Shown piece after piece: positions 35,256 to 44,816 of a stretch of 64,000 nt of DNA. This DNA comes from Massilia forsythiae. GTDB taxonomy: Bacteria; Pseudomonadota; Gammaproteobacteria; Burkholderiales; Burkholderiaceae_D. Positions within the stretch are counted from its first letter, which is position 1. Each line of letters starts with the position of its first letter. The notes under the pieces were generated by a model, which worked only from the letters and a program-made list of their open reading frames with translations, was not told where the DNA came from and ran no database searches. The DNA is taken from positions 1,612,001 through 1,676,000 of the forward strand of contig NZ_CP051685.1 in NCBI RefSeq assembly GCF_012849555.1, written 5' to 3'. The position numbers and the translations under genes are program-made.

Positions 35256-35690
35256 TCAGCGGCCGTTCTTCAGCGCGTCGCGGATTTCGCGCAGAAGCAG
35301 CACGTCTTCGGGCGTCGGCGCCACGGCCGGCTTGGCCTCTTCCGGCGTATGGAACTGGTTGCGCAGGCGGTTCATCAGGCGCACCATCTGGAAGATGACA
35401 AAGGCCAGGATCAGGAAGTTCAGCAGGATGGTGAGGAAGTTACCGTATGCCAGCACCGCGCCCGCCTTTTTCGCTTCCGCCAGCGGCAAGCCATAACCCT
35501 GGTGGTTCAAGGGAATGTAGTAGTTGGCGAAATCCAGGCCGCCGAACAGCTTGCCGATCGGCGGCATGATCACGTCCTGCACCAGCGAATCGACGATGCG
35601 GCCGAAGGCGCCGCCGATGATGACGCCGACCGCCAGGTCGACCACGTTGCCCTTGATTGCGAACTTCCTGAATTCTTCCAGCATCGCCAT
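35256..35690 (-). CDS. mscL: Large-conductance mechanosensitive channel MscL
   Basis: A 144-aa homopentameric channel that opens under osmotic downshock. TM1 lies in [27 protein letters not shown] and TM2 in [19 protein letters not shown], followed by a charged C-terminal helix. It may start at the ATG two codons later (MLEEFRKF). It is divergent from the petABC operon. Confidence 0.95.
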   Translation of the reverse strand: MAMLEEFRKFAIKGNVVDLAVGVIIGGAFGRIVDSLVQDVIMPPIGKLFGGLDFANYYIPLNHQGYGLPLAEAKKAGAVLAYGNFLTILLNFLILAFVIFQMVRLMNRLRNQFHTPEEAKPAVAPTPEDVLLLREIRDALKNGR

Positions 35691-35848
35691 CCGTTTCTCC
35701 TTGTCGTTGTTGCATGCGTCCTAGGGATGATACAGGATGCGGCGCCCGGCCGAAGCCGGCCACTATTGCGCGGCGGACCGGCCGTATGCAGCAGGAATAA
35801 CTTGATGAAACGCGCTTGGCGGGGGCGTATACCACAAAATCGGTTTTT

Positions 35849-35878
35849 CTTTAGTTTGTAAAAGTGTTCACATATAAT
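35849..35878 (+). promoter_or_regulatory. Candidate sigma-70 promoter of petABC
   Basis: TATAAT at 35873–35878 with a weak -35 (TTTAGT) at about 35,850, roughly 80 bp before petA. The region is AT-rich between divergent mscL and petA. Confidence 0.5.
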
Positions 35879-35956
35879 CGATTGTTGCAAGTAAGGTCTT
35901 TACCTGGCTGCAACGTATTGCAGCGCAACATTTCGCATTTGACGAATGGAGTTGGT

Positions 35957-36574
35957 ATGAGTAATGAGAAGCAGGTCGATTCAGGCCGGCGAGGCTTGCT
36001 CGTGGCTACATGCGCGGCGGGTGGTGTCGTCGGAGTGTCAACGGCGGGTGTACTGGTCAGTACGCTGCAGCCGTCCGAGCGGGCGAAAGCGGCCGGTGCA
36101 CCGGTCGAAGTCGATATCTCCGACGTCAAACCCGGCGAAATGAAGGTTGCCGAGTGGCGCGGCAAGCCGGTGTGGATCTTGCGGCGCACTCCCGAAATGC
36201 TGGCCACGCTGAAGCAGAACGACAGCCTGGTCGCCGATCCCGATTCCGACAAGAGTTTCCAGCTCGACGTCCCCAAATACGCCAAGAACGAATTCCGCGC
36301 CTACGCAAAGCACAAGGAAGTGCTGGTAGTGGTCGGCATCTGCTCCCACCTGGGCTGCTCGCCCTCTTCCCGCTTCACCGAAGGTCCGCAACCGAATTTG
36401 CCCGATGACTGGCACGGCGGTTTCCTGTGCCCCTGTCACGGCTCCACCTTCGACTTGTCCGGCCGCGTGTTCAAGAACAAGCCGGCGCCAAGCAACCTCG
36501 ATGTCCCCCCGTACATGTACCTGTCCGATAACAAGCTTCTGATCGGTAAAGACGACGAAAAAGGCGAGGCATAA
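35957..36574 (+). CDS. petA: Ubiquinol–cytochrome c reductase Rieske iron–sulfur subunit
   Basis: A 205-aa subunit of the cytochrome bc1 complex that passes electrons from ubiquinol to cytochrome c1. An N-terminal twin-Arg-like start (GRRGLLVATCAAGGVVG) gives the membrane helix. The [2Fe-2S] ligands are in CSHLGC and CPCHGS. ATG 35957 has GGAG six bases upstream. First gene of petABC, one base before petB. Confidence 0.96.
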   Translation: MSNEKQVDSGRRGLLVATCAAGGVVGVSTAGVLVSTLQPSERAKAAGAPVEVDISDVKPGEMKVAEWRGKPVWILRRTPEMLATLKQNDSLVADPDSDKSFQLDVPKYAKNEFRAYAKHKEVLVVVGICSHLGCSPSSRFTEGPQPNLPDDWHGGFLCPCHGSTFDLSGRVFKNKPAPSNLDVPPYMYLSDNKLLIGKDDEKGEA

Positions 36575-36575
36575 C

Positions 36576-37991
36576 ATGGGCGCTGCATTCAAGGAAACCA
36601 AACTGCCGGCGGATGCGCCGAAGGGGCGCAAGGCCCTGGCCTGGGTCGACGACCGTTTTCCGCTGTCGAAATTGTGGAACGACCAATGGGGCCGTTACTA
36701 CGCGCCAAAGAATTTCAACGTCTGGTACCTGTTCGGCTCGCTGGCCATGCTGGTGCTGGTGCTGCAGATCGTCACCGGCATCTTCTTGACCATGTACTAC
36801 AAGCCGGACTCGAACCTGGCGTTCGGCTCGGTCGAATACATCATGAAGGAAGTGTCGTGGGGCTGGCTGGTGCGCTACATGCACTCGACCGGCGCCTCGG
36901 CCTTCTTCATCGTGGTCTACCTGCACATGACGCGCGGATTGCTGTACGGATCGTATCGCAAGCCGCGCGAACTGATCTGGCTGTTCGGCTTCGCCATCTT
37001 CCTGTGCCTGATGGCCGAAGCCTTCTTCGGCTACCTGCTGCCGTGGGGACAGATGTCGTACTGGGGCGCGCAGGTGATCGTCAACCTGTTCGGCGCGATT
37101 CCCTTCATCGGCAACGATCTATCTCTGTGGATCCGCGGCGACTACGTGGTGTCGGACGCCACCCTGAACCGCTTCTTCGCCTTCCACGTGATCGCCATCC
37201 CGCTGGTCTTGCTGGGACTGGTGGCAGCGCACCTGATCGCGCTGCACGAAGTCGGCTCCAACAATCCGGACGGCATCGAGGTCAAGGACAACATCGGGCC
37301 GGACGGCCATCCTGTGGATGCGATTCCCTCGCACCCGTACTACAGCACCAAGGATTTCTTCGGCGTCTCGGTATTCCTGCTGATCTATAGCTCGGTGGTA
37401 TTCTTCGCGCCGGAAATGGGCGGCTACTTCCTCGAGTACAACAACTTCCTGCCGGCCGATTCCCTCAAGACGCCGCCGCACATCGCGCCGACCTGGTACT
37501 TCACGCCGTTTTACTCGGTCCTGCGCGCCACCACGTCCGACTTCATGTGGGTGGTGATGGCCGGCCTGGCCGCCTACGTCGTATTCATCTGGCTGCGTTC
37601 GCGCCTGTCGTATAAAACCAAGATCGCGGTGACGGTGCTGGCGGTGGTGATCGAGATCGGCATGCTGCCGCAGGTGCTGGATGCGAAATTCTGGGGGGTG
37701 GTGCTGTTCGGCTCAGCGGTGGTGATTTTGTCGCTGCTGCCCTGGCTGGATCACTCGCCGGTACGCTCGATCCGCTACCGTCCGGACTGGCACAAGGCGG
37801 TGTACGCCGTGTTCTTCGTGGCCTTCGTGACGCTGGGCTACCTCGGCACGCAACTGCCGACGCCGGCCTACACGCTGATCGCCCAGATCGCGACCTTGCT
37901 GTACTTTGGCTTTTTCCTCCTGATGCCGTGGTGGAGCACGATGGGCCGCTTCAAGCCCTTGCCCAAGCGCCTCACCTTCACGCCGCATTGA
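36576..37991 (+). CDS. petB: Cytochrome b of the bc1 complex
   Basis: A 471-aa integral membrane subunit with eight or more helices holding both b hemes and the quinone sites. Seen are WNYYAP-like start (WGRYYAPKNFN), heme ligand histidines in helices B and D, GYLLPWGQMSYWGAQVI, and the Qo-site PPHIAPTWYFTPFYSVLRA; the PEWY motif of many cytochromes b is PTWY here. It is long at the C-terminus, as in other betaproteobacteria. Confidence 0.96.
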   Translation: MGAAFKETKLPADAPKGRKALAWVDDRFPLSKLWNDQWGRYYAPKNFNVWYLFGSLAMLVLVLQIVTGIFLTMYYKPDSNLAFGSVEYIMKEVSWGWLVRYMHSTGASAFFIVVYLHMTRGLLYGSYRKPRELIWLFGFAIFLCLMAEAFFGYLLPWGQMSYWGAQVIVNLFGAIPFIGNDLSLWIRGDYVVSDATLNRFFAFHVIAIPLVLLGLVAAHLIALHEVGSNNPDGIEVKDNIGPDGHPVDAIPSHPYYSTKDFFGVSVFLLIYSSVVFFAPEMGGYFLEYNNFLPADSLKTPPHIAPTWYFTPFYSVLRATTSDFMWVVMAGLAAYVVFIWLRSRLSYKTKIAVTVLAVVIEIGMLPQVLDAKFWGVVLFGSAVVILSLLPWLDHSPVRSIRYRPDWHKAVYAVFFVAFVTLGYLGTQLPTPAYTLIAQIATLLYFGFFLLMPWWSTMGRFKPLPKRLTFTPH

Positions 37992-38019
37992 CTTCCGGAC
38001 CCCGAGCCAAAGGACAACC

Positions 38020-38790
38020 ATGAACTTGTCGAAAAAAATCCTCGCGGTCCTTGCCTTCGTGACCCTGCTCCCGGGCATGTCGCTGGCCAACGAAGGCGGC
38101 GCCCAGCTCGACCGCGCGCCGGACCGCACCGACATCGCCTCGCTGCAGAATGGCGCCAAGCTGTTCGTCAACTATTGCCTGAACTGCCATTCGGCATCGT
38201 CGATGCGCTACAACCGCCTGCGCGACCTGGGCTTGAGCGAAGACCAGATCAAGAACAACCTGTTGTTTTCCGGCGAAAAGGTCGGTGACATGATGACGGT
38301 CGCGCTGCGCCCGGCAGATGCGAAAGCCTGGTTCGGCGCGGTGCCTCCGGACTTGACCATCATCGCGCGCGCACGCGCTTCCGCTGCCGGCAGCGGCGGC
38401 GACTACCTGTACACCTATTTGCGCACCTTCTACAAGGACGACACCCGCCCCACCGGCTGGAACAACCTGGTGGTGCCGAACGTGGCGATGCCGCACGTGC
38501 TGTGGCAATTGCAGGGCGTGCGCACCATCAAGATGGTGGAGGAAGCCGACCCGCACGAAAAGGGCAAGACCGTGCACCGCTTTGCCGGTTTCGAGCAGGT
38601 CAGCAAGGGCAGCATGACACCCCAGGAATTCGATACGCAGATCGCCGACCTGGTCGCCTACATGGAATGGATGGCCGAACCGAGCCGCGACCTGCGCAAG
38701 CGCCTGGGTGCGATTGTGGTCCTGTTCCTGGCCGCATTCGCGTTTCTTGCCTGGCGTCTGAATGCTTCATATTGGAAAGACGTAAAGTGA
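38020..38790 (+). CDS. petC: Cytochrome c1
   Basis: A 256-aa periplasmic heme protein anchored by a C-terminal helix (AIVVLFLAAFAFLAWRL). It has a signal peptide (ILAVLAFVTLLPGMSLA), the heme motif CLNCH, and the axial Met region VAMPHVLWQLQG. It completes the petABC operon, which feeds the terminal oxidase via cytochrome c. Confidence 0.95.
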   Translation: MNLSKKILAVLAFVTLLPGMSLANEGGAQLDRAPDRTDIASLQNGAKLFVNYCLNCHSASSMRYNRLRDLGLSEDQIKNNLLFSGEKVGDMMTVALRPADAKAWFGAVPPDLTIIARARASAAGSGGDYLYTYLRTFYKDDTRPTGWNNLVVPNVAMPHVLWQLQGVRTIKMVEEADPHEKGKTVHRFAGFEQVSKGSMTPQEFDTQIADLVAYMEWMAEPSRDLRKRLGAIVVLFLAAFAFLAWRLNASYWKDVK

Positions 38791-38804
38791 CTTGATTGCC
38801 CGGT

Positions 38805-38852
38805 TATAATGCAGGCATTCTATTTTGGGGTGAGCCTTTCGGCTTTCACCCC
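38805..38852 (+). promoter_or_regulatory. sspA promoter -10 and leader hairpin
   Basis: A consensus TATAAT at 38805–38810 is followed at 38827–38852 by a stem-loop (GGGGTGA…GCC / GGC…TTCACCCC with a two-base bulge) and TTTGTTC. The stem lies at the predicted 5' end of the sspA message and could either end petC transcripts or act as a leader structure. Confidence 0.5.
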
Positions 38853-38877
38853 TTTGTTCTTGAAGGAACTGTAAACC

Positions 38878-39489
38878 ATGATGGTTCTCTACTCCGGCAC
38901 GACGTGCCCGTTCTCCCAACGTTGCCGCCTGGTCCTGTTCGAAAAAGGCATGGACTTCGAAGTGCGCGACGTGGACCTGTTTAACAAGCCCGAAGACATC
39001 TCGACCATGAACCCGTACGGCCAGGTGCCGATCCTGGTCGAGCGCGAGCTGATCCTGTACGAATCGAACATCATCAACGAGTACATCGACGAGCGCTTTC
39101 CGCATCCGCAACTGATGCCGGCCGACCCGCTGATGCGCGCGCGCGCGCGCCTGATGCTGTTCAACTTCGAAAAAGAATTGTTCGTGCACGTGAACACGCT
39201 CGAAAACGAGCGCAACAAGGTGACCGACAAGAGCCACGACAAGGCGCGCGCCGAAATCCGCGACCGCCTGACCACGCTGGCTCCGCTGTTCCTGAAGAAC
39301 AAGTACATGCTGGGCGACGAGTTCTCGATGCTGGACGTGGCGATCGCTCCGCTGCTGTGGCGCCTGGACCACTACGGCATCGAACTGTCGAAGACCGCGG
39401 CCCCGCTGATGAAGTACGCCGAGCGCATCTTCTCGCGCCCGGCCTACATCGAAGCGCTGACCCCATCCGAAAAGGTGATGCGCCGCTAA
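38878..39489 (+). CDS. sspA: Stringent starvation protein A (GST-like)
   Basis: A 203-aa RNA polymerase-associated protein of glutathione S-transferase fold. The N-terminal thioredoxin-like domain (MMVLYSGTTCPFSQRCRLVLFEKGMDFE) contains CPFSQRC, and the NPYGQVPILVE segment is standard. The C-terminal helical domain has MLGDEFSMLDVAIAPLLWRLD. It is upstream of sspB as in most Beta- and Gammaproteobacteria. Confidence 0.95.
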   Translation: MMVLYSGTTCPFSQRCRLVLFEKGMDFEVRDVDLFNKPEDISTMNPYGQVPILVERELILYESNIINEYIDERFPHPQLMPADPLMRARARLMLFNFEKELFVHVNTLENERNKVTDKSHDKARAEIRDRLTTLAPLFLKNKYMLGDEFSMLDVAIAPLLWRLDHYGIELSKTAAPLMKYAERIFSRPAYIEALTPSEKVMRR

Positions 39490-39615
39490 GGCGGCTGCGC
39501 CGAACCGGCCCGGCGGCGTGGGCGCCGCCGGATCCCGTCGCGTGCCGGTTTGTTTCGACGCTACCTGCGAATCGAAGTACACTGCACGCGACATCTGTTT
39601 CTTTTGATTGCGAAC

Positions 39616-40134
39616 ATGTCCGATATTTCCACCAAACCGTACCTGCTGCGCGCCATCTACGAATGGTGCACGGACAGCGGCTTCACGCCCTACCTGGCGG
39701 TCAAGGTCGACGCCGCGACCACGGTGCCGATGGAATACGTCAAAAAGGGCGAGATCATCCTGAACATCAGCTTCGGCGCGACCTCGGGCCTCAAGATGGA
39801 CAACGATGCCATCGCCTTCCGCGCCCGCTTCAACGGCATCTCGCGCGAGCTGTACATCCCGGTGCACAACGTCTTGGCGATCTATGCCAACGAGAACGGG
39901 CAAGGGATGGCGTTCGACGTTTCGGCCAGCGCGGCCGAGCTGGAACCGGCGCCCGCTTCCGCACCGACCGCGGTGCCGTCGGAGCCTGCTTCCATTCCTG
40001 CTTCCGTGCCGGGACTGGCGGCAGTGCCGGCCAAGAACAGCGATGCGCCGGCTGCCGAGGCGCCGTCGTCGCCGGACGACAACGACGAGCCGCCGAAAAA
40101 AGGCGGGCGTCCTACGTTGACCCGGATCAAATGA
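39616..40134 (+). CDS. sspB: ClpXP adaptor SspB
   Basis: A 172-aa adaptor that binds ssrA-tagged proteins and delivers them to ClpXP. The folded domain covers residues 1–110 (STKPYLLRAIYEWCTDSGFTPYLAV, YVKKGEIILNIS, SRELYIPVHNVLAIYA). The Ala/Pro-rich linker ends with the basic tail GGRPTLTRIK, the ClpX-docking XB motif. ATG 39616 is the family start. Confidence 0.95.
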   Translation: MSDISTKPYLLRAIYEWCTDSGFTPYLAVKVDAATTVPMEYVKKGEIILNISFGATSGLKMDNDAIAFRARFNGISRELYIPVHNVLAIYANENGQGMAFDVSASAAELEPAPASAPTAVPSEPASIPASVPGLAAVPAKNSDAPAAEAPSSPDDNDEPPKKGGRPTLTRIK

Positions 40135-40155
40135 GGGTATAATCCTGGCCACATC

Positions 40156-40231
40156 GCCGGCTTAGCTCATCAGGTAGAGCAGTTGATTTGTAATCATCAG
40201 GTGGCGGGTTCGAGTCCTGCAGCCGGCACCA
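40156..40231 (+). tRNA. tRNA-Thr (anticodon TGT)
   Basis: A full 76-base cloverleaf with encoded CCA: acceptor GCCGGCT/AGCCGGC, D arm GCTC…GAGC, anticodon loop TTTGTAA with anticodon TGT, TΨC arm GCGGG-TTCGAGT-CCTGC. The anticodon stem GTTGA/TCATC has one T·T mismatch at positions 28/42. It marks the last core feature before the accessory region. Confidence 0.93.
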
Positions 40232-40247
40232 ATATAATCAAGCACTT

Positions 40248-40273
40248 AGCCCAGCCTTCGTGGTTGGGCTTTT
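40248..40273 (+). terminator. Terminator after tRNA-Thr
   Basis: A 9-bp stem AGCCCAGCC / GGTTGGGCT (one G·T) with loop TTCGT and then TTTT. Confidence 0.85.
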
Positions 40274-40346
40274 GCTTTCAGGGGTTCATGTAACCGCTGT
40301 ATAACCCGTTTGCGTCAGGAAATGGGTTGATCGGCTAACAACGCCG

Positions 40347-40829
40347 TTATCGCGGCCCACAGCGCAGAAGGTCACGCCCCAACCTTTCGCCTTCCTGCAA
40401 TATCTTCGCCTGGATCGCCTTGGCATTAGTCAGGTCGGCAGGCTCAAGCTGTCGACTGGCGGCATCCGAATAACAGTAGCCGCCTTCGACACTCGGGTTC
40501 GACAAATAAATAGCTGGTACCTCAGCATTACCTGGATAGCAGTGCGACTTTACTTCGGTCGCGAACACCACATCGTCTACCCCGTCTCCATTCAGTTCCA
40601 CATAGACGGGGTCAGAAGTCCGTGCGCAGTTATCGTAGTTCGCCTGAGACGGAACTTTTATCAATACAGAGTCTTTCAGATCCGCAGACAAAGTCAAAAG
40701 TCGGCCATAGGTAGTCGCGACGCCTGAAAACCGAACATGGAGAAGCGCAAGTAGTCGCTTGTCAGGCAGCGCCGAGTTCCAGCGCAAAAACGTCTCTTTT
40801 TGCTTGAGAACTGGTGCATTCTCAGCCAA
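40347..40829 (-). CDS. Hypothetical protein with an FG-GAP-like segment
   Basis: About 160 residues from a TTG codon; no ATG or GTG start is available, so the 5' end may be damaged. The segment VELNGDGVDDVVFAT resembles a calcium-binding FG-GAP/EF-type loop. No other domain is recognised. An overlapping frame at 40,694–40,912 begins with a plausible start (MAKKRIVFLGD), so a frameshift near 40,860 is possible. It follows the gene at 40,875 in the same direction. Confidence 0.4.
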   Translation of the reverse strand: MAENAPVLKQKETFLRWNSALPDKRLLALLHVRFSGVATTYGRLLTLSADLKDSVLIKVPSQANYDNCARTSDPVYVELNGDGVDDVVFATEVKSHCYPGNAEVPAIYLSNPSVEGGYCYSDAASRQLEPADLTNAKAIQAKILQEGERLGRDLLRCGPR

Positions 40830-40874
40830 ATCGTCCTGGCGCTCGTCGTTTTCCTTTTCAGCACCACAGGATTA

Positions 40875-41537
40875 CTAATATCCCCAAGGAATACGATACG
40901 TTTTTTCGCCATCAGCGCTTGAGAAATCGCCTGCTTGCTCGTCAGTACGGAAACAAATGTGGGATACCTGTTGATTATCCTTGCACACCGTCCAATTTAC
41001 GCGAGCGCCCCGCCGATCGAGATCGTTCACTTTGCGTTGCTTGGATTTGATTTGCCGGTCCAGGTCAGCCACCTGTCCTTGCAAATCCACCGTTTGATGC
41101 CTTAATTGCTGCACTATTTGGCGACGGTCCGCAATTTCGTCTTCCGATGGCAGCGTCCGGCCCAAGATCAGCCATCCGGCCACGAAGAGCAGGAGTTGCA
41201 GTAGTGCGGCCAAACCGAAGAGGCGCCATCCAAATCCCTGTGCAGCTTGGACATAGCGGGCACGCGCCCGTTCAGCGGCGGCGTCCGCTTCCGAAAATTT
41301 ATGTTGCAGTAACTCCGCCGCCTTTTTCGCGGTAGTGTCGGACGCGCCTTCAATCAGCAGGACCGTGTCGCGCGACAGCGTGCTGATCTTCTGCTCTACC
41401 GCGATGCGAAGCTGCTCCAGCGCCGTGATCGCCCGGTGAGTCCTCTGCTCGTCCTCGTACGTGGCCTCCAATACCTTCCCGGCCGCGTCCAGCAGGCGTT
41501 CGACCGTTTTCTCATGCGTTTCCTGAGATGGTTTCAT
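40875..41537 (-). CDS. Coiled-coil membrane protein resembling plasmid mobilization accessory proteins
   Basis: A 220-aa protein: helical N-terminus with VLLIEGASDTTAKKAAELLQHKFSEAD, a membrane helix (LFGLAALLQLLLFVAGWLIL), a second coiled coil (LRHQTVDLQGQVADLDRQI), and a C-terminal domain with two Cys ending YRIPWGY. From memory this layout and its ending resemble proteins encoded beside relaxases on broad-host-range mobilizable plasmids; no relaxase is visible here, so this is inference. Its ATG overlaps the stop of the gene at 41,534. Confidence 0.55.
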   Translation of the reverse strand: MKPSQETHEKTVERLLDAAGKVLEATYEDEQRTHRAITALEQLRIAVEQKISTLSRDTVLLIEGASDTTAKKAAELLQHKFSEADAAAERARARYVQAAQGFGWRLFGLAALLQLLLFVAGWLILGRTLPSEDEIADRRQIVQQLRHQTVDLQGQVADLDRQIKSKQRKVNDLDRRGARVNWTVCKDNQQVSHICFRTDEQAGDFSSADGEKTYRIPWGY

Positions 41538-42178
41538 CGTGTGATTTCCTGTTCAGGTCCGTCGATGGACCTTTCACGGGCCCGCCCCAAGCGATGCCCC
41601 AGTTCCCGTTCCAGTAAAAGTTCACGCTGCATGCGCTGCTGATGAAGTGCGATCCACTGTCGATGGCTGAGGCGCAACTCAAGCATGTCGAGCAACTGGG
41701 CGTAGCGTAGCGAGCCATTTGCATGCGCGACCAGGATCAATCCCCCGGACCCTACCATACCGCCGTCCTGAGTCTGCTTTACCCACCGTAAGTAAGCGGC
41801 CTCGCGATCCGAGCGTGTGGCGGGGCGATCCTCCGCGACCTCTCGGGCAAGTCGCTCGATAAACACCTCCAGACGGTCGCGCTTGCCTCGCTCGCGTGGA
41901 AACGCGTCCAGATAGGGCACAGTCCGCGCAATGACACCGTGCTCGGCTGACGGCGCCGTTTCGACATACCAGTGCACATCACGAGAGATCGCTTGGAACT
42001 CCGGATTGTCGACCAAGCCGGCAGACAACTTCCGATGCCGACTGCGCTCTTTTGAATCACGGTTGTCTTCCGCCTTGAACTCAATCAAGCGAACGACACC
42101 CGGGAATTCCAACAACAGGTCGCCCAACAGCGTATCGGCCGGGGTTTGCTGGAGCAAATTGACCACGCTAGTGGTCAT
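41534..42178 (-). CDS. Hypothetical protein with a nuclease-like E-x-K motif
   Basis: A 214-aa cytosolic protein. The N-terminal part has DLLLEFPGVVRLIEFKAE, a pattern like the D…E-x-K core of PD-(D/E)xK folds; the middle and C-terminus are charged and helical (RERGKRDRLEVFIERLAREV, LSHRQWIALHQQRMQREL). The nuclease reading is a weak inference. It overlaps the next gene by 4 bp and starts 118 bp from the IS3 element, which may have cut off upstream partners. Confidence 0.45.
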   Translation of the reverse strand: MTTSVVNLLQQTPADTLLGDLLLEFPGVVRLIEFKAEDNRDSKERSRHRKLSAGLVDNPEFQAISRDVHWYVETAPSAEHGVIARTVPYLDAFPRERGKRDRLEVFIERLAREVAEDRPATRSDREAAYLRWVKQTQDGGMVGSGGLILVAHANGSLRYAQLLDMLELRLSHRQWIALHQQRMQRELLLERELGHRLGRARERSIDGPEQEITR

Positions 42179-42348
42179 GCCTGACGAACGATGCGCACGA
42201 ACCGCAAACCCGAGCCCATATAGAAATTTCCAATGATGATATTTTCGTAAAGTTTCATACCTTGGCTGTTACTGCTGGAATAGTTCTAAGTAGTAACATG
42301 AATCGCCCCGGATTTTGAGGAGGCTCCATTGTTTGAGAGAATGGAGCT

Positions 42349-42672
42349 ATGAAGAAGCAACCGAAGTATTCACCTGAAGTTATCGAGCGCGCTGTGCGCA
42401 TGGTCAGCGAAGCTGGCAGCGAGTATCCGTCGCAGTGGGCAGCGATCACATCCATCGCAGCCAAGATCGGCTGTACGCCTGAAACGCTGCGTCGTTGGAT
42501 ACGCCAGCAAGAAACCGATACCGGCCAGCGTCCTGGTGTCACTACCGCCGAGCAGGAGCGTATGAAGGCATTGGAGCGGGAGAATCGGGAGCTGCGCAAG
42601 GCGAACGAGATCCTACGCCTGGCGAGCGCTTTTTTCGCCCAGGCGGAGCTCGACCGCCGCTTCAAATCGTAA
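42349..42672 (+). CDS. IS3-family transposase OrfA
   Basis: A 107-aa DNA-binding subunit with a helix-turn-helix ([21 protein letters not shown]) and a leucine-zipper-like helix ([19 protein letters not shown]). The frame ends after the slippage region, and a fraction of ribosomes continues into OrfB. Confidence 0.93.
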   Translation: MKKQPKYSPEVIERAVRMVSEAGSEYPSQWAAITSIAAKIGCTPETLRRWIRQQETDTGQRPGVTTAEQERMKALERENRELRKANEILRLASAFFAQAELDRRFKS

Positions 42673-43574
42673 GAGCGTTCATCGACAAGCACCGCCATGC
42701 CTACGGCGTCGAGCCGATTTGCAGTGTCATGCAGGTCGCGCCGTCGGGCTACTGGCGTTACGCAGCGAGACGGCGTAACCCGGCATTGCAGTGTCCACGG
42801 GCGCAGCGTGATGAAGTCCTGAGCGCCGAGATCGAGCGTGTCTGGCAGGCGAACTTGCAAGTCTATGGGGTCGACAAGGTTTGGCGCCAGCTGAAACGTG
42901 AAGGTACTGACGTAGCCCGCTGTACCGTGGAGCGCCTGATGCGTCGCGCCGGCCTGCGTGGCGTTATACGTGGCAAGGTGGTACGCACCACCGTCCCCGA
43001 TGCGAAAGCGCCGTGCCCACTCGACCGGGTCAACCGTCAATTCAAGGCACAGCGACCGAATCAGTTGTGGGTCAGCGATTTCACGTACGTGTCGACGTGG
43101 CAGGGTTTCGTCTACGTAGCCTTCGTTATTGATGTCTTTGCGCGCCGTATCGTAGGCTGGCGCGTCAGCAGTTCGATGCGAACCGACTTCGTGCTCGAAG
43201 CCCTGGAGCAGGCGTTGTACGACCGCCAGCCAGAACGCAGCGATGCCTTGGTCCACCATAGCGACAGGGGCTCGCAATACGTCAGCATTCGGTACAGCGA
43301 GCGCCTTGCAGAGGCTGGTGTAGAACCTTCCGTGGGCAGCAAGGGCGACAGCTATGACAACGCCCTGGCCGAAACCATCAACGGTTTGTACAAGGCTGAG
43401 CTGATCCATCGCCGCGCTCCCTGGAAGACGCGCGAGGCCGTCGAGCTGGCAACCCTGGAATGGGTTGCCTGGTTCAACCATCACCGTCTGCTGGAACCAC
43501 TCGGCTATATACCGCCGGCGGAAGCTGAGGCAAACTATTACGAGCAGTTGAGCAGTCAAGCCATTCCGGCCTGA
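42630..43574 (+). CDS. IS3-family transposase OrfB (frameshifted product)
   Basis: The catalytic part of the transposase, read after a -1 shift at the T-run 42630–42635. It contains the HTH_21 region ([20 protein letters not shown]) and the rve integrase core with the DDE triad: D in WVSDFTYV, D in [10 protein letters not shown] in [15 protein letters not shown]. The frame is open further upstream, but the part before the slip site only shadows OrfA. Confidence 0.92.
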   Translation, partial: FFRPGGARPPLQIVRAFIDKHRHAYGVEPICSVMQVAPSGYWRYAARRRNPALQCPRAQRDEVLSAEIERVWQANLQVYGVDKVWRQLKREGTDVARCTVERLMRRAGLRGVIRGKVVRTTVPDAKAPCPLDRVNRQFKAQRPNQLWVSDFTYVSTWQGFVYVAFVIDVFARRIVGWRVSSSMRTDFVLEALEQALYDRQPERSDALVHHSDRGSQYVSIRYSERLAEAGVEPSVGSKGDSYDNALAETINGLYKAELIHRRAPWKTREAVELATLEWVAWFNHHRLLEPLGYIPPAEAEANYYEQLSSQAIPA

Positions 43575-43634
43575 CTCACATAAACCGGCCTCTACGAAAG
43601 CCGGGGCGATTCAACATGCCTGCGTTTTCTTTCT

Positions 43635-44062
<428 letters not shown>

Positions 44063-44180
44063 GTTGGGTGGCGCGAATTCGTTGTCGAGGCCAGGCAGCT
44101 CAGTGCGTTGCCTGGGCCATTTTCCCTCAGGGGCAAATGGAGCGCCCGACGCATGCAGACCGTGCGAGATCTGTAATGGT

Positions 44181-44582
44181 CTAATGTCCCCGGACACCTG
44201 GATAGGTGGATAACTCACCTTCAGAGGAGTGTACATGACCAGGAAACGTCGCAATAAGGCCAAACAATAAGAACGAATCTATAGAAATGGCGATAGTGAC
44301 ACCTATTCCGAATAAAAAAATACCAGTCACGCGCACTAAATAAAAATTTTCTGCCTTTGATTTGTCTCGATGCTTGGGCGAACCAATAGGCCAATGTATT
44401 CTTGCTCGATTAATAGTGAGTCCCAACAAAATAATTCCTGGAAATCCGACAATTGCATGAAATTTCCATGACCCATTCATCTGTGCTACGCCATCTTATG
44501 TTAACAGCAATCCTAATACTGCTAAGAAAACAGAAGGAAAAATGCTATCAGCAGCAAACCGCTTCGTTTTTTCATCGGTCAT
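44181..44582 (-). pseudogene. Small membrane protein gene with an in-frame stop
   Basis: An ATG at 44582 with an excellent AAAGGAG six to seven bases before it begins a frame coding MTDEKTKRFAADS and a hydrophobic helix. It meets TAA at 44498–44496 after 28 codons, and the same frame then continues for another 105 codons with two more hydrophobic helices (IVGFPGIILLGLTI, VTGIFLFGIGVTIAISI). Either the gene has a nonsense mutation or it makes a 28-residue membrane peptide followed by a re-start at 44480. The family is not recognised. AT-rich, unlike the core. Confidence 0.45.
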
Positions 44583-44691
44583 CAGATTCTCCTTTATGCG
44601 GTCTTTTGGTTGCTCAACAGAATGGGATCTTAATATAACTGTGGGGTATATAGATTGTACAAGTAAGTTGCAAACCGGAATTTTTTAACAC

Positions 44692-44710
44692 ATATCAATA
44701 CTATTGATAT
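44692..44710. repeat. Perfect inverted repeat upstream of the Tad-like genes
   Basis: ATATCAAT-ACT-ATTGATAT, 8-bp arms with a 3-base spacer, inside an AT-rich 234-bp stretch (44,583–44,816) with no gene. A possible operator for the downstream trio. Confidence 0.5.
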
Positions 44711-44816
44711 GCTAACAAATTGTACGCAAATCATTGAATTTTGCGATTTGTCAAAGATGCTAACAGGCAATATATTACGATTCTAAACTGCAATTCCTAG
44801 ATAGACCTGGTCAAAC

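Larger units (their letters stand above)
42299..43613 (+). mobile_element. Complete IS3-family insertion sequence
   Basis: 1,315 bp with imperfect terminal inverted repeats: left TGAATCGCCCCGGATTTTG, right end inward TGAATCGCCCCGGCTTTCG. It is flanked by ACA on both sides (42296–42298 and 43614–43616), the expected 3-bp target duplication. It contains orfA and orfB in the -1 arrangement. Both ends and both frames look intact, so it is probably active or recent. It landed just upstream of the decayed flavohemoglobin gene. Confidence 0.93.

Noticed and set aside
40206..40231. tRNA-Thr 3' end as attachment site with a direct repeat
   Set aside because: I found no repeat of the tRNA end further right in the window; it may lie beyond 64,000, so no att site is claimed.
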